NCBI RefSeq assembly: GCF_037176765.1
Contig: NC_090026.1
Span: 133,249,752-133,313,751 of the forward strand
Source: Anolis sagrei
Lineage: Eukaryota; Chordata; Lepidosauria; Squamata; Anolidae
Reading direction: 5' to 3'
Length of the DNA: 64,000 bases
Positions 21,401 through 28,033 of this stretch are shown here, piece by piece (the first letter of the stretch is position 1; each line of letters opens with the position of its first letter). The notes below the pieces were generated by a model. That model did no database searches and was not told the origin of the DNA. It was given only the letters and a program-made list of their open reading frames with translations. The translations under genes were made by a program, and so were the position numbers.

Positions 21401-22349
21401 AGCCTGGGTGTGAACCTGAACCTGATTCTCTGATTGTATTTCCTGATGCTACTGAAGATGTATTTTTCCCTGAAGCTAATGAAAATGTTGATTCTGAGGT
21501 CAGTGTAGAAGAAACTCCTGCAGGCTTGGAAGGCTTGGAAAGTGAAACTACACATTCTGATGAGAATGTTTCAGAGCCAAGCGGTGATAGCTCTCCAGAG
21601 AAGCTAACACCTGGGATCCTTAATGAGGATAGAAGAGGACAGATTTGGAAAAACAGGAGTGAATCGCAGAGTCTGCGAAGGTCAACCAGATTAAGAGAAA
21701 GAGAAGCAAAGGCTTCAAAGCCTGGAGGCGTGTCACGAAACAGTTTCCTCAGCTTTATGTGCCTCCCGCCGGGTTGACTCGTTAGATCAGGCATTGTTTA
21801 GACTGAGGCATTACCTTGGCAGATTTCCCGTCTCCCGTAGCCTACATCCCAACAGGCTTGTAGTGCTCCAAGTACGGTTAGTGGATTGCTAACAGGTTCC
21901 AGGTTTTTACAGTGTTGCTTTTGGTTTTTGATCTAATTCATGGATATTGCTGACTGCTGAATTTTACTGTGGCTTTTTGACTTTGCATTTTCCTCTATTT
22001 TGTAACCATTTTTCATCAATAAAAAGGGATTGTTTTTCCCCACAGTCAAGTGTGGTGGATTGTTGTCTTAGGGTCTCGTTTACTGCTCTGGGTTGCAACA
22101 ACTTTCAGGCTCTTCCGAACGAACCTATCCAACCCTAAAACGCATTAAGCTCTGTGTCTGATTGAATCCCCGCAGGGCCTCAAGACGAACTGGGAAGAGG
22201 TCAATAAGGAGTTCCAGGCCCTCTCCGTGGTGATCGATTCGGTTTCGAGGAAACTCCGCAAAGAGAAATTGGAGTTGGAGATGAAGCAGCTGGAAGAGGA
22301 CATCAAGGTCCTGGAGAAGCACAAAATCATCTATATCAAGAATGAATAG
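1828..22349 (+). CDS. ENKUR: ENKUR, enkurin (whole gene, five coding exons)
   Basis: Enkurin is an adaptor of ciliary and sperm-flagellar doublet microtubules. In mammals it was described as a TRPC-channel, calmodulin and PI3K-binding protein. Coding exons are 1828-1913, 7256-7404, 9844-10070, 18349-18495 and 22176-22349. They total 783 nt, or 260 residues plus stop, close to the 256-residue human protein. Intron phases run 2, 1, 0, 0 and every junction has AG/GT. Family signatures visible are [11 protein letters not shown] near the N-terminus, [13 protein letters not shown] in exon 2, [16 protein letters not shown] and VAKKP in exon 3, and the C-terminal enkurin domain ending [10 protein letters not shown] in exons 4-5. 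The start is ATG 1828, with no earlier in-frame ATG nearby. A polyA signal lies at 22793. Introns hold two minisatellites and many transposons. The match is strong by eye; orthologue versus paralogue cannot be settled. Confidence 0.93.
2069..3212. repeat. 24-bp minisatellite, about 47 copies, in ENKUR intron 1
   Basis: The unit is CTCACCTGTCCCAATGAAGG plus TNTG. Because 24 is a multiple of three, and the unit has no stop in several frames, both strands show long spurious octapeptide ORFs (LTCPNEGV/L). Rare units lack 3-5 bases, such as those near 2212 and 2857. Each + strand unit contains CACCTG, and each - strand unit contains ACAGGTGAGC. Confidence 0.95.
3213..3536. repeat. Intronic spacer with two (ATT)n runs
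   Basis: No gene is seen. There are (ATT)n runs at about 3322-3347 and 3452-3499, probably tails of L2-like LINE insertions, separated by unrecognised sequence. Confidence 0.6.
3537..3866 (+). mobile_element. Sauria-type SINE, near full length
   Basis: The tRNA-like head holds an A-box-like GTGATGCAGC region and a B-box-like GGTTCGGATCC at about 3599. The conserved body (AACCTAGCAGTTT, GACAACGCCGGCTC) and the BovB-like tail (CAGAGTCGGACACAACTGGA) follow in order. A Helitron abuts its 3' side. Confidence 0.88.
3880..4159 (+). mobile_element. Short non-autonomous Helitron
   Basis: It has a TCCATATAAATAAAAATG start and GCCACAGCAACACGTGGC hairpin, with CTAG|T at the 3' end. The central part is a decayed CA/TA-rich repeat. 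Confidence 0.85.
4318..5450 (-). mobile_element. Jockey-superfamily LINE fragment (RT C-terminal part)
   Basis: The minus frame 5246-4815 reads [18 protein letters not shown]..., then [25 protein letters not shown] and [10 protein letters not shown], which are hallmarks of the region after the reverse transcriptase domain in jockey-like LINEs. The minus frame 4649-4434 continues with [17 protein letters not shown] and a zinc-knuckle-like [12 protein letters not shown]. Frame breaks separate the pieces, so this is a dead copy. Confidence 0.8.
5451..5652. other. Unassigned intronic spacer
   Basis: Nothing recognisable was seen between the LINE and the CR1 copies. Confidence 0.4.
5653..6120 (-). 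mobile_element. Two adjacent CR1 3' ends
   Basis: Two inverted CR1 3' termini follow each other (5653-5873 and 5874-6120). Each shows the reverse of the [15 protein letters not shown] coding end and the GATTCTATGATT-type terminal repeat. Confidence 0.88.
6121..7125 (+). mobile_element. CR1 LINE, C-terminal half of the reverse transcriptase to the 3' end
   Basis: The frame opens with [20 protein letters not shown] and FADDTKLGG (the catalytic FADD box). It continues with [51 protein letters not shown] and [20 protein letters not shown], the diagnostic CR1 order. One frame shift lies near 6315. The copy is 5'-truncated and ends near GATTCTATTATTCTA. Confidence 0.93.
7256..7404 (+). CDS. ENKUR: ENKUR coding exon 2
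   Basis: It encodes [16 protein letters not shown], then [20 protein letters not shown]. The acceptor is GAATGACAG|G and the donor is AAGC|GTGAGT. It enters in phase 2 and leaves in phase 1, consistent with exons 1 and 3. Confidence 0.93.
7405..8663. other. Intron 2 part without recognised gene
   Basis: Position 7640-8100 has the character of an old dispersed repeat (primer-like and A/C-rich stretches), but no family could be assigned. A (CA/CCA)-rich stretch lies at 8200-8240. Confidence 0.35.
8664..9530 (-). mobile_element. CR1 fragments (-)
   Basis: Two CR1 3' ends in reverse orientation (from 8664 and from about 8800) are followed by reversed CR1 coding remnants to about 9530, including the reversed AKKANGI and FADDTK-proximal parts. 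Confidence 0.8.
9844..10070 (+). CDS. ENKUR: ENKUR coding exon 3
   Basis: It encodes [46 protein letters not shown] and the end VIKYRNKK. The acceptor is GGAGGCAG|GC and the donor AAG|GTGAGA. It is the longest coding exon and is G+C-rich compared with its surroundings. Confidence 0.93.
10243..10647 (+). mobile_element. Penelope-like element (PLE) 3' region
   Basis: It carries the terminal PLE sequence common here: codons for [15 protein letters not shown], then CATTCCACAGACATATAAACC, the hammerhead-like core at 10520-10554, and the 3' end AAAGCCTTTGACAATACA. TAAATCCAAA flanks it on both sides (10233-10242 and 10648-10657), a 10-bp TSD. It is a single plus arm, not a fold-back. Confidence 0.82.
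10520..10554 (+). ncRNA. Hammerhead-ribozyme-like motif in PLE terminus
   Basis: The order is CTGAGGA (fits CUGANGA), one extra T, stem II GCTTGC/GCAGGC with loop CATAGAT, GAAA, then CGTC. ACGT would give a two-base-pair palindromic stem III, as in dimeric hammerheads, and the final C is the predicted cleavage-site base. Flanking CCT/AGG could start stem I. Hammerheads are known from PLE terminal repeats. The extra T after CUGANGA departs from the consensus, so activity is uncertain. Intact copies of the core also start at 38930, 46338, 52174 and 52624. Confidence 0.55.
11586..12745 (+). mobile_element. Non-autonomous hAT element, TIR TAGGGCTG
   Basis: It starts TAGGGCTG and ends CAGCCCTA, flanked by perfect 8-bp duplications ACTGGGCC (11578-11585 and 12746-12753). 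The body is AT-rich with many AACGAA/TTCGTT words. There is no transposase. A CR1 3' end is nested at about 12050-12664. A second copy is at 60254-61245. Confidence 0.9.
12050..12664 (+). mobile_element. CR1 3' end nested in hAT
   Basis: The frame reads [36 protein letters not shown] and [20 protein letters not shown], then the 3' end GATTCTATGATTCTATG. It sits wholly within the hAT element. Confidence 0.92.
12866..13325. other. Unassigned intron 3 sequence
   Basis: Nothing recognisable was found apart from weak reading frames without family features. Confidence 0.35.
13326..13633 (+). mobile_element. Sauria-type SINE interrupted by an LTR insertion
   Basis: It has a tRNA-like head (B-box-like GGTTTGAATCT at 13394) and conserved body, and stops within the BovB-like tail. 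The tail ATGTCAGGGGAAATCTTTAC resumes near 14734, after the LTR and CR1 insertions. Confidence 0.85.
13634..14130. mobile_element. LTR fossil, partial
   Basis: It is homologous to the complete LTR at 14774-15410, starting TGTCCTGAG, and lies inside a SINE tail. The right part is missing and a CR1 follows. It is an old, broken copy. Confidence 0.7.
14131..14728 (-). mobile_element. CR1 3' portion
   Basis: The minus frame 14583-14221 reads [39 protein letters not shown] and [13 protein letters not shown]. It is 5'-truncated and lies at the right edge of the partial LTR. Confidence 0.9.
14774..15410. mobile_element. Solo LTR fossil
   Basis: It starts TGTCCTGAG and ends CCCTAACA, flanked by a 5-bp duplication AGTTC (14769-14773 and 15411-15415). 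This is the signature of a solo LTR. A short CR1 end is nested at about 15064-15172. No internal retroviral genes remain. Polarity and family are unassigned. Confidence 0.8.
15064..15172 (+). mobile_element. Short CR1 3' end nested in the solo LTR
   Basis: It carries GGCCATCTGTCAGGGATGAT through to TTTGATTCTATGATTCT. The related partial LTR at 13634 lacks it and reads AAAGCTGACTGCTCCTGCC straight through. Confidence 0.88.
15411..15633. other. Unassigned spacer
   Basis: No recognisable gene or repeat was seen. Confidence 0.35.
15647..17650. mobile_element. Fold-back PLE with nested SPIN-like hAT
   Basis: The minus arm (15647 to about 16430) carries a GIY-YIG endonuclease fragment: [52 protein letters not shown]. 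The plus arm (about 16432-17650) repeats it ([20 protein letters not shown]). The arms meet at TCATCATAGGGAAGCTGATG. The whole insertion is flanked by TTAAACAGCCATG (15634-15646 and 17651-17663), a 13-bp TSD, so both arms arrived together. No reverse transcriptase part remains. Confidence 0.88.
16899..17605 (+). mobile_element. SPIN-like non-autonomous hAT
   Basis: The ends are CAGTGTTTCTCAACC and GGTTGAGAAACACTG, with 8-bp TSD CTCTAGAC (16891-16898 and 17606-17613). The sub-terminal AATGCCGTGACCCCTTAA is typical of the SPIN/Charlie group. The interior has about two ~289-bp units. It is nested in the PLE plus arm. Confidence 0.9.
17918..18051. mobile_element. Palindromic hAT MITE
   Basis: The TIRs CAGCCATGGGCAAACTTTGG and its near-complement enclose an almost perfect hairpin of about 60 bp per arm. 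The flanks TGCTACAC and TCCTACAT agree at 6 of 8 bases, an eroded hAT TSD. Confidence 0.85.
18349..18495 (+). CDS. ENKUR: ENKUR coding exon 4
   Basis: It encodes [13 protein letters not shown] through [10 protein letters not shown], 49 codons, phase 0 at both ends. The acceptor is TTTCTGCAG|GAT and the donor GAG|GTACAA. It is the first part of the helical enkurin domain, and the 67-bp array starts about 120 bp downstream. Confidence 0.95.
18619..20226. repeat. 67-bp minisatellite, about 24 copies, in ENKUR intron 4
   Basis: Successive CCCCATGTGG anchors lie 67 bp apart (18701, 18768, 18835). The unit on the - strand lacks stop codons in all three frames, and 67 is not a multiple of three. 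A 555-codon minus reading frame therefore cycles through all three frames; this is an artefact of the repeat and not a gene. Confidence 0.95.
20350..20440. repeat. Inverted copy of an internal hAT segment
   Basis: About 70 bp here (around GGCTAATGAGCAGCAAGGCA) is reverse-complementary to 20880-20950, which lies inside the neighbouring hAT element. Confidence 0.7.
20507..21153. mobile_element. Non-autonomous hAT element, TIR TAGGCTTGGG
   Basis: It starts TAGGCTTGGG and ends CCCAAGCCTA, with perfect 8-bp TSD ATGCCCAC (20499-20506 and 21154-21161). It is AT-rich and lacks a transposase. It is related in style to the TAGGGCTG elements. Confidence 0.9.
21162..22138. mobile_element. Related hAT copy split by a solo LTR
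   Basis: Position 21175-21384 matches the right part of the preceding element (GCTTAATGGTTCTGG and AGGGAGACATCC). Its right end, CCAACCCTAA, appears at 22128-22138 after the LTR. The left end was not found. Confidence 0.6.
21390..22100 (+). mobile_element. Solo LTR fossil, 711 bp
   Basis: It starts TGTTGGGGTT and ends GGGTTGCAACA, with 5-bp TSD ACTTT (21385-21389 and 22101-22105). An AATAAA lies near 22018. It contains a reading frame of about 130 codons rich in acidic residues and ending in a basic [10 protein letters not shown] stretch. No internal domain (gag, pol or env) is present. Family is unassigned. Confidence 0.82.
22176..22349 (+). CDS. ENKUR: ENKUR coding exon 5 (terminal)
   Basis: It encodes [20 protein letters not shown] through [11 protein letters not shown] and a TAG stop at 22347-22349. 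The acceptor is CCCCGCAG|GGC. This is the most conserved part of the enkurin domain, a predicted helical region where calmodulin binding is described in the family. Confidence 0.95.
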   Translation, partial: GLKTNWEEVNKEFQALSVVIDSVSRKLRKEKLELEMKQLEEDIKVLEKHKIIYIKNE

Positions 22350-22549
22350 GGACCTATGGTCCAAGACGCCAGTCACAATCCAGCCAGTCAGGACCTTCCT
22401 AGCCTCATAGGTGCCAATGGAAGAGTTGCTTGCGCACCTCTTCCATTGACCTCAATGAGACTCGGAAGGTGCGTGACCTGGGGGAGATTGAGGCTGCGCA
22501 TTTCCTTATTTATGTTCCACACTTGGTAGGAGATTAGTCTGTTTTCCAT

Positions 22550-22672
22550 AGCAAGGGTGGGAAGTCTGTGGCCCTGCAGGTAATGTTGGACCGCAACTCC
22601 CATCAACCCCAACCAATGTGACCAATGGTTGGGGTTGATGGGAGGTGTAGTTCAACAATATCTGGAGGGCCC
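22550..22672. mobile_element. Imperfect hAT MITE in the ENKUR 3' UTR
   Basis: The palindrome centres on CAACCAATGTGACCAATGGTTG with arms containing ACTCCCATCAACCCC and its complement. It resembles the MITEs at 17918 and 33262. Ends are imprecise. Confidence 0.65.
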
Positions 22673-22792
22673 CATCCCTCCCCCCCCCCTTTTTTTTTTC
22701 TTTCAATAGTAGTGTAGTTTGAAGTTTGTTGAAGTCTGGTTGAAGTCTTTGATACGTTCCCAAAGTTATTTTTCCAAAAATGTGTATTTTTA

Positions 22793-22798
22793 AATAAA
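22793..22798 (+). terminator. ENKUR: ENKUR polyadenylation signal
   Basis: AATAAA lies about 440 bp after the stop codon, with a T/GT-rich stretch downstream (TTGTCTGTGC). Confidence 0.7.
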
Positions 22799-22954
22799 CA
22801 TTGTCTGTGCTTAGTTTTACTATTTATGGGTGTCTTGTGTCAGCTTCCATTTTCACACACTTGAGGACGTGGGAGAAACAAGTTGGAATAATCCGGCTTC
22901 TGAAAGGAACCATCCCTGGTCTGAAAACAGTTTGGAAAGGCAAAAACCTCAACA

Positions 22955-24330
22955 GAATTGGCTCCCAAGATCTCAGTGAAGTATATGAGGCATTCGAGAC
23001 CAAAAATATCTAGGTTGTTGTGAGTTTTCCAGGCTGCCTGGCCATGTTCCGGAAGCATTCTCTCCTGACGTTTCGCCTGCATCTGTGGCAAGCATCCTCA
23101 GAGGTTGTGAGCTCTGTTGGAAACTAGGAAAATTGGGTTTATATATCTGTGGAATAGTGCCCAGGTTGAGAGAAAGAAATCTTGTCTGCTTAAGGTAGGT
23201 GTGAATGTTTCCATTGGCCACCTTGATTAGCATTTAATGGTCTAGTTAATTCAAGGTCTGGTTTCTTACTGCCTAGGGTATCTTTTGTTTGGGGGGGGGG
23301 GGTGATTAACTGTCCCTGATTGTTTCTTGTCTGGAGCTCCCCTGTTTTTCAGTGTGGACAATTTCAACAGAAAGGAAGAAACCAGGAAAATGAGCAAAAT
23401 CTGGATACCAGTATTGAAAAAAAACTCTAAAACCATTACAGTAAATAAAGAACAACACTCAAAAACAGGGGAACTCCAGACAAGAAACTGTGAGGGACAG
23501 CTAATCCCCTCCCAACAAAGGATTCTCCCAGGCTGTAAGAAGCCACATCTTGAAAACTGCTGTGCCATTAATTGCTAATCAAGGTGGCCAACTGAAACTT
23601 CACACCTACTTCCAACAGACAAGAGTTCTTTCTCCAACCCTGGACTTTCTACAGATATATAAACCCATTTTTCCTAGTTTCCAACAGAACTCACAACCTC
23701 TGAGGATGCCTGCCATAGATGTGGGCAAAACGTCAGGAGAGATTGCTACTGCAACATGGCCATACAGCCTGGAAAACTCACAACAACTTATATATGTTTT
23801 GGTCTCAAATGCCCCATATAGTACTTCATTGGGAATCATTGGGATCTTGGGAGCCAACAGAACTCTCAACCTCTGAGGATGCCTGCCATAGATGCAGGCG
23901 AAATGTCAGGAGATAATGCTACTGGAACATGGCCATACTGCCTAGAAAACTCACAACAACCTATATATGTTTTGGTCTCAAATGCCCCATATAGTACTTC
24001 ATTGGGAATCATTGGGATCTTGGGAGCCAACAGACCTCTCAACCTCTGGAGGATGCCTGCCATAGATGCAGGCGAAACGTCAGGAGAAAATGCTACTGGA
24101 ACATGGCCATATAGCCTGGAAAACTCACAACAACCTATATGTTTTTGGTCTCAAATGCCCCATTTACCTCATTGGGAATCATTGGGATCTTGGGAGCCAA
24201 CAGACCTCTCAACCTCTGGAGGATGCCTGCCATAGATGCAGGCGAAACGTCAGGAGAGAATGCTACTGAGACATGGCCATGCAACCTGGAAAACTCACAA
24301 CAACCCAGTGATTCCGGCCATGAAAAATAG
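22955..24330. mobile_element. Complex fold-back PLE with tandem terminal units
   Basis: A minus PLE arm lies at about 23012-23340 and a plus arm from about 23345. After 23696 the terminal region is repeated four times (cores at 23700, 23873, 24046 and 24216). The spacers between units are reverse-complementary to the flank at 22955-23012 (TTGGTCTCAAATGCC, ATCTTGGGAGCCAA), so flanking DNA has been copied into the array. The end reads GTGATTCCGGCCATGAAAA. Confidence 0.8.
23700..24255 (+). repeat. Tandem array of four hammerhead-like units (173, 173, 170 bp)
   Basis: CTGAGGA or CTGGAGGA cores start at 23700, 23873, 24046 and 24216. The second has perfect stem II GCCTGC/GCAGGC and GAAA. The first has CAAA instead of GAAA, and the third and fourth have an extra G in the first core box, so these three depart from the hammerhead consensus. 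Confidence 0.75.
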
Positions 24331-24768
24331 ATAAATTCAAACAAACTTGTAAACACTGGGAAGGTTTTCCCATGGGGGGGGGGGGGCAAATATGGCCTCC
24401 CTCCGTTGGGTTGGATTGTAAGACCATTGGGCAAGGGTCCTGATGTCTCACTCATTCCATCCATCCATCCATCCATCCATCATGTTATTTACATCCTACT
24501 ATCCCCTTCAACCTCTTCCTAACCAGACTGGTTGGACTCTGAGAGACCAGAGTTCAAATCTGGGTCAGATTGTCCAAGCCATGCTCTCTCAGCCTCAGAG
24601 GATGGTGATAGTGACAAGGCTCAGGAGAACTTTGGCCCAAGGAATCCTTTAGGACCACCATAAGTTGGAAAGGGCTTGAAGGCTGATAGTGGAGACAAAC
24701 GCAAGACTACTTAGCATGAATGTGTGATTTGGAAGAAATAGATCTTTGTTGACAAGCTCTTCAATTAG

Positions 24769-24774
24769 TTTATT
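24769..24774 (-). terminator. Polyadenylation signal of SUCLA2-like copy 1
   Basis: On the - strand AATAAA lies about 50 bp past the stop codon, fitting a short 3' UTR. Confidence 0.6.
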
Positions 24775-24824
24775 GGGAAGGATTTCACTTCTGCATAAAG
24801 AGAGGAAGGAGGTGGGCATCACCA

Positions 24825-26210
24825 TCAAGATGGCAACTGAAACTTGACGTCCACCTGGGCCTCTTTGGCCAGGACCATGATCTCCGAGAGCTTCACGGCC
24901 ATTTTGGCCGCCTGGTCCAGGTCATCGCAAGGAAGGATCTTCAGGCCGCTCTCCGCAATCAAGTCCTTGGCGTCCTTGACCCGCGTGCCTTGCAGCCGCA
25001 CCACGATGGGGATTTTGAGGTCCAGGTCTTTGGCCGACATGATGATGCCGTGCGCGATGACATCACACCTCATCAGCCCTCCGAAGATGTTGACCAGAAT
25101 GGCCTGGACGTTCTCGTTGGAGGTGATGAGCTTGAAGGCCTCCGTGACTTGCTCCACGGTGGCGCTGCCTCCAACGTTGAGGTAGTTGGCCGGAGTGCCT
25201 CCATGGAGCTTGATGATGTCCATGGTGGCCATGGCCAGGCCCGCCCCGTTGACCAGGCATCCGATGTTGCCGTCCAAGGCGATGTAGTTCAGCTCCGCGT
25301 TGGCCGCCTCCCGGTCTCGCTCGTCCAGCTGGGTCCAGTCCTGCAGCTCGAAGATCTTCTGCTGGCGAAAGGCCGAGTTGCTATCGAAAATGATCTTGGC
25401 GTCCATGCACATCACCTGCCCCATGGAGTCCTCCACCAACGGGTTGATTTCGAGCAAGATGGCGTCGTACTTGATGAAGAAGTTGTAGATCTTAATCATG
25501 TTGTCGGCCACCTCGTACACCAAGTGGGCAGGGAAGCCCATCTTCTGGGCCAGCCGCACGGCTTGCTCCTCGGTGATGCCTTCCATGATGTCCACCGGCT
25601 GCTTGATGATGGCCGCGGGGTTGTCGGCAGCCACGTCCTCAATGAGGACCCCTCCTTGGGAGCTGCCGATGAGGACGGGGCCCTGGAAGGCCCGCTCCAT
25701 GCTGATGGCGAAGTAGTACTCCCGCCGGAGGTACTTGCGCTCGCAGATGAAGACTTGGTTGCAGATACGGCCCTTCTCGCCCGTCTGCTGGGTGAACAGC
25801 CGCTTCCCGATCATTTTGGAGGCCACCTCCCTGGCTTCTTCTGGGGAGCAGACCATCTGCACCCCTCCTTTCAGCCCCCCTTCAAAGACCCCTTTCTGCC
25901 GGCCTCCGGTCAGCACCTGAGCCTTGACCACCAGGTCATCGGTGCCAATCCTTCTGGCCACCGTGTAAGCCTCCTCGGGAGTTCTGGCCACCAAACCGAA
26001 AGGGACAGGGATGCCCTCTTCCTTCAAGAGCTTCATGCTCAAGTATTCGTGCAGAGACAGATCTCGCAGCTGTTGCTGCAGCACTGGCCGCCCGCGGGTG
26101 GTAAAGAATCCCCGGCTGGACCCCAGAGCTTGGACCGTGGCGCTCAGGATCCTCCGGCCACTCCCCTTGACCATCAGCCTGGCCACCCTCACAACCTGGC
26201 TGCACATCAT
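24825..26210 (-). CDS. Intronless SUCLA2 copy 1 (succinyl-CoA ligase [ADP-forming] beta-like)
   Basis: The family beta subunit pairs with SUCLG1 in the mitochondrial matrix and makes ATP from succinyl-CoA. The frame is open over 461 codons from ATG 26210 (human SUCLA2 has 463 residues). That ATG is preceded by GCC and beats the upstream in-frame ATG at 26318, which overlaps the CCAAT box. A basic, acid-poor leader fits mitochondrial import. ATP-grasp and ligase parts are in order: [51 protein letters not shown]. Against the family GGRGKG it reads GGRQKG, and against FLDVGGGAT it reads YLNVGGSAT, so ATP or catalytic function may differ. SUCLA2 normally has many introns, so this is a retrocopy lineage. 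The parent gene is not in the window. Confidence 0.93.
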   Translation of the reverse strand: MMCSQVVRVARLMVKGSGRRILSATVQALGSSRGFFTTRGRPVLQQQLRDLSLHEYLSMKLLKEEGIPVPFGLVARTPEEAYTVARRIGTDDLVVKAQVLTGGRQKGVFEGGLKGGVQMVCSPEEAREVASKMIGKRLFTQQTGEKGRICNQVFICERKYLRREYYFAISMERAFQGPVLIGSSQGGVLIEDVAADNPAAIIKQPVDIMEGITEEQAVRLAQKMGFPAHLVYEVADNMIKIYNFFIKYDAILLEINPLVEDSMGQVMCMDAKIIFDSNSAFRQQKIFELQDWTQLDERDREAANAELNYIALDGNIGCLVNGAGLAMATMDIIKLHGGTPANYLNVGGSATVEQVTEAFKLITSNENVQAILVNIFGGLMRCDVIAHGIIMSAKDLDLKIPIVVRLQGTRVKDAKDLIAESGLKILPCDDLDQAAKMAVKLSEIMVLAKEAQVDVKFQLPS

Positions 26211-26316
26211 GGCGGGACACGGTCTCCGACTTGCCTTCTCCAGCAGAACTCCCAACTGACCTTTCACAAGACAGTTCCGCAGAATTCCGTCTCCAACTGT
26301 CCGAGCCTGGCTTCCC

Positions 26317-26321
26317 ATTGG
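26317..26321 (-). promoter_or_regulatory. CCAAT box upstream of SUCLA2-like copy 1
   Basis: CGGCCAATGGG lies on the - strand about 107 bp before the ATG. The sequence between it and the ATG matches the region upstream of copy 2 (ACAGTTGGAGA, GAATTCTG, CAGTTGG). Confidence 0.6.
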
Positions 26322-26431
26322 CCGAGGGAGGGCAAAGGCTTCATGATGCCATCACCTCCACATAATTACCTTGATATCTGCAATCTCCCACAACCTCATT
26401 CGTCCCCTCGATAACCAGGCACGGAATTATT

Positions 26432-27235
26432 TATTATTATTTATTATTATTATTATCTTTATTTGTACCCCGCTAGCATCTCCCGAAGGACTCGATGCGG
26501 CTTACAAAGGCCAAGGCCTCAACACACAACACAACAATACAACGCCAAAAGCAAATTAAAAACAGTTAAAGCAATATTGAAACAACATGCAATAAACAAT
26601 ACATCCGGACATAATAAAACTGGGCCAGGCCAGAGTAGTGGGTACAAGATTAAAAGTGCAGATGTGGCAGGAGGTAGACGAGGATTATAGGGCAAGTGTA
26701 GAGTGCGGTGTGCAGTAATCTTATTTCTACTAAAGTGCTTTGAGGACTTGTTATTGGAGATTCCTAGTCTGGGAAGACACATCGGAACAGCCAGGTCTTC
26801 AAGTTTTTTCTGAAGACTGCCAATGTAGGGGCCTGTCTAAGATCTTTAGGGAGGGTGTTCCAGAGTCGGGGGGCCACCACAGAAAAGGCCCTGTCCCGTG
26901 TCCCCACCAGACGCGCTTGTGACGCAGGTGGAATCACGAGCAGGGCCTCACCAGATGACCAAAGTGAACGTGTGGGTTCATAGATGGAGATGCGGTCACG
27001 CAGGTAGGCAGGTCCCAAACCATTTAGGGCTTTGTAGGTGAGCACCTGCACCTTGAATTGGGCTCGGAAGATAAATGGCAGCCAGTGGAGCTCCTTGAAC
27101 AGGAGGGTTGACCTCTCTCTATAAGGAGCCCCAGTCAGCATCCTGGCTGCTGCCCGTTGGACCAGTTGGAATTTCCGAGCCGTTTTCAAGGGCAGCCCCA
27201 CGTAGAGCGCATTGCAGTAGTCCAATCTGGAATGA
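26432..27235 (-). mobile_element. L2-like LINE fragment
   Basis: The minus frame encodes [57 protein letters not shown] and [19 protein letters not shown]. The reversed tail with (ATT)n is at 26432-26475. This is the C-terminal third of the ORF2 product, 5'-truncated. Confidence 0.88.
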
Positions 27236-27315
27236 ATTCCAGTTGGTTTCTCCCAACTCAAATAGACCCATTGGATCCAGTTGGTTCAAAGGGTGCAGCT
27301 TGTGTAATCTATCTA

Positions 27316-27988
27316 TATATAATGTATTGTTGAAGGCTTTCATGGCTGGAATCACTAGGTTCTTGTAGGTTTTTTGGGCTATAGGGCCATGTTCTAGAGG
27401 CATTCTCTCCTGACGTTTCGCCTGCATCTATGGCAAGCATCCTCAGAGGTAGTGAGGTCTGTTGGAACTAGGAAAAGGGGTTTATATATCTGTGGAATGA
27501 CCAGGGTGGGACAAAGGACTCTTGTCTGCTGGAGCTAGGTATGAATGTTTCAACTGACCACCTTCATTAGCATTTGAAGGCCTGGCTGAGCCTGGGAAAA
27601 TGTTCTGTTGAGAGGTGTTAAGATGTGCCTGGTTGTTTCCTCTCTGCTGTTTTGCTGTTGCAATTTTAGAGTTTTTTAATACTGGTTGCAACAGCAAAAC
27701 AGCAGAGAGGAAACAACCAGGTACATCTTAACACCTCTCAACAGAACATTTTCCCAGGCTCAGCCAGGCCTTCAAATGCTAATGAAGGTGGTCAGCTGAA
27801 ACATTAACACCTAGCTCCAGCAGAGAAGAGCTCTTTGCCCCACCCCAGCCATTCCACAGATATATAAACCCATTTTCCTATTTCCAACAGAGCTCACTAC
27901 CTCTGAGGATGCTTGCCATAGATGCAGGCGAAATGTCAGGAGAAATGCCTCTAGAACATGGCCATATAGCCCAAAAAACCTACAAGAA

Positions 27989-27990
<2 letters not shown>
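27316..27990. mobile_element. Fold-back PLE
   Basis: The minus arm (27316 to about 27685) and plus arm (about 27686-27990) are near-complementary and meet inside codons for the NSKIATAKQQRGN region. A core at 27903-27937 has intact boxes, with GAAAT in place of GAAAC. The right end abuts a (TA)n run, so the TSD is unclear. Confidence 0.85.

Positions 27991-28031
<41 letters not shown>
27991..28031. repeat. (TA)n microsatellite
   Basis: About 20 TA units lie between the PLE and the Helitron body. It may derive from the Helitron 5' TATATA segment. Confidence 0.9.

Positions 28032-28033
<2 letters not shown>

Noticed and set aside
18619-24255. CRISPR-like interpretation of the regular repeats
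   Set aside because: There are no unique spacers of uniform length, and the host is a vertebrate; these are minisatellites and PLE arrays.
26211-26318. Upstream ATG extending SUCLA2-like copy 1 by 36 residues
   Set aside because: The extension overlaps the CCAAT box and has no family match. ATG 26210 gives 461 residues, close to human SUCLA2, in a better context.
24990-26414. 474-codon plus-strand frame opposite SUCLA2-like copy 1
   Set aside because: It is an antisense shadow of a GC-rich coding frame with no family features. The same holds for 32953-31811 (-) and 43528-45153 (+).
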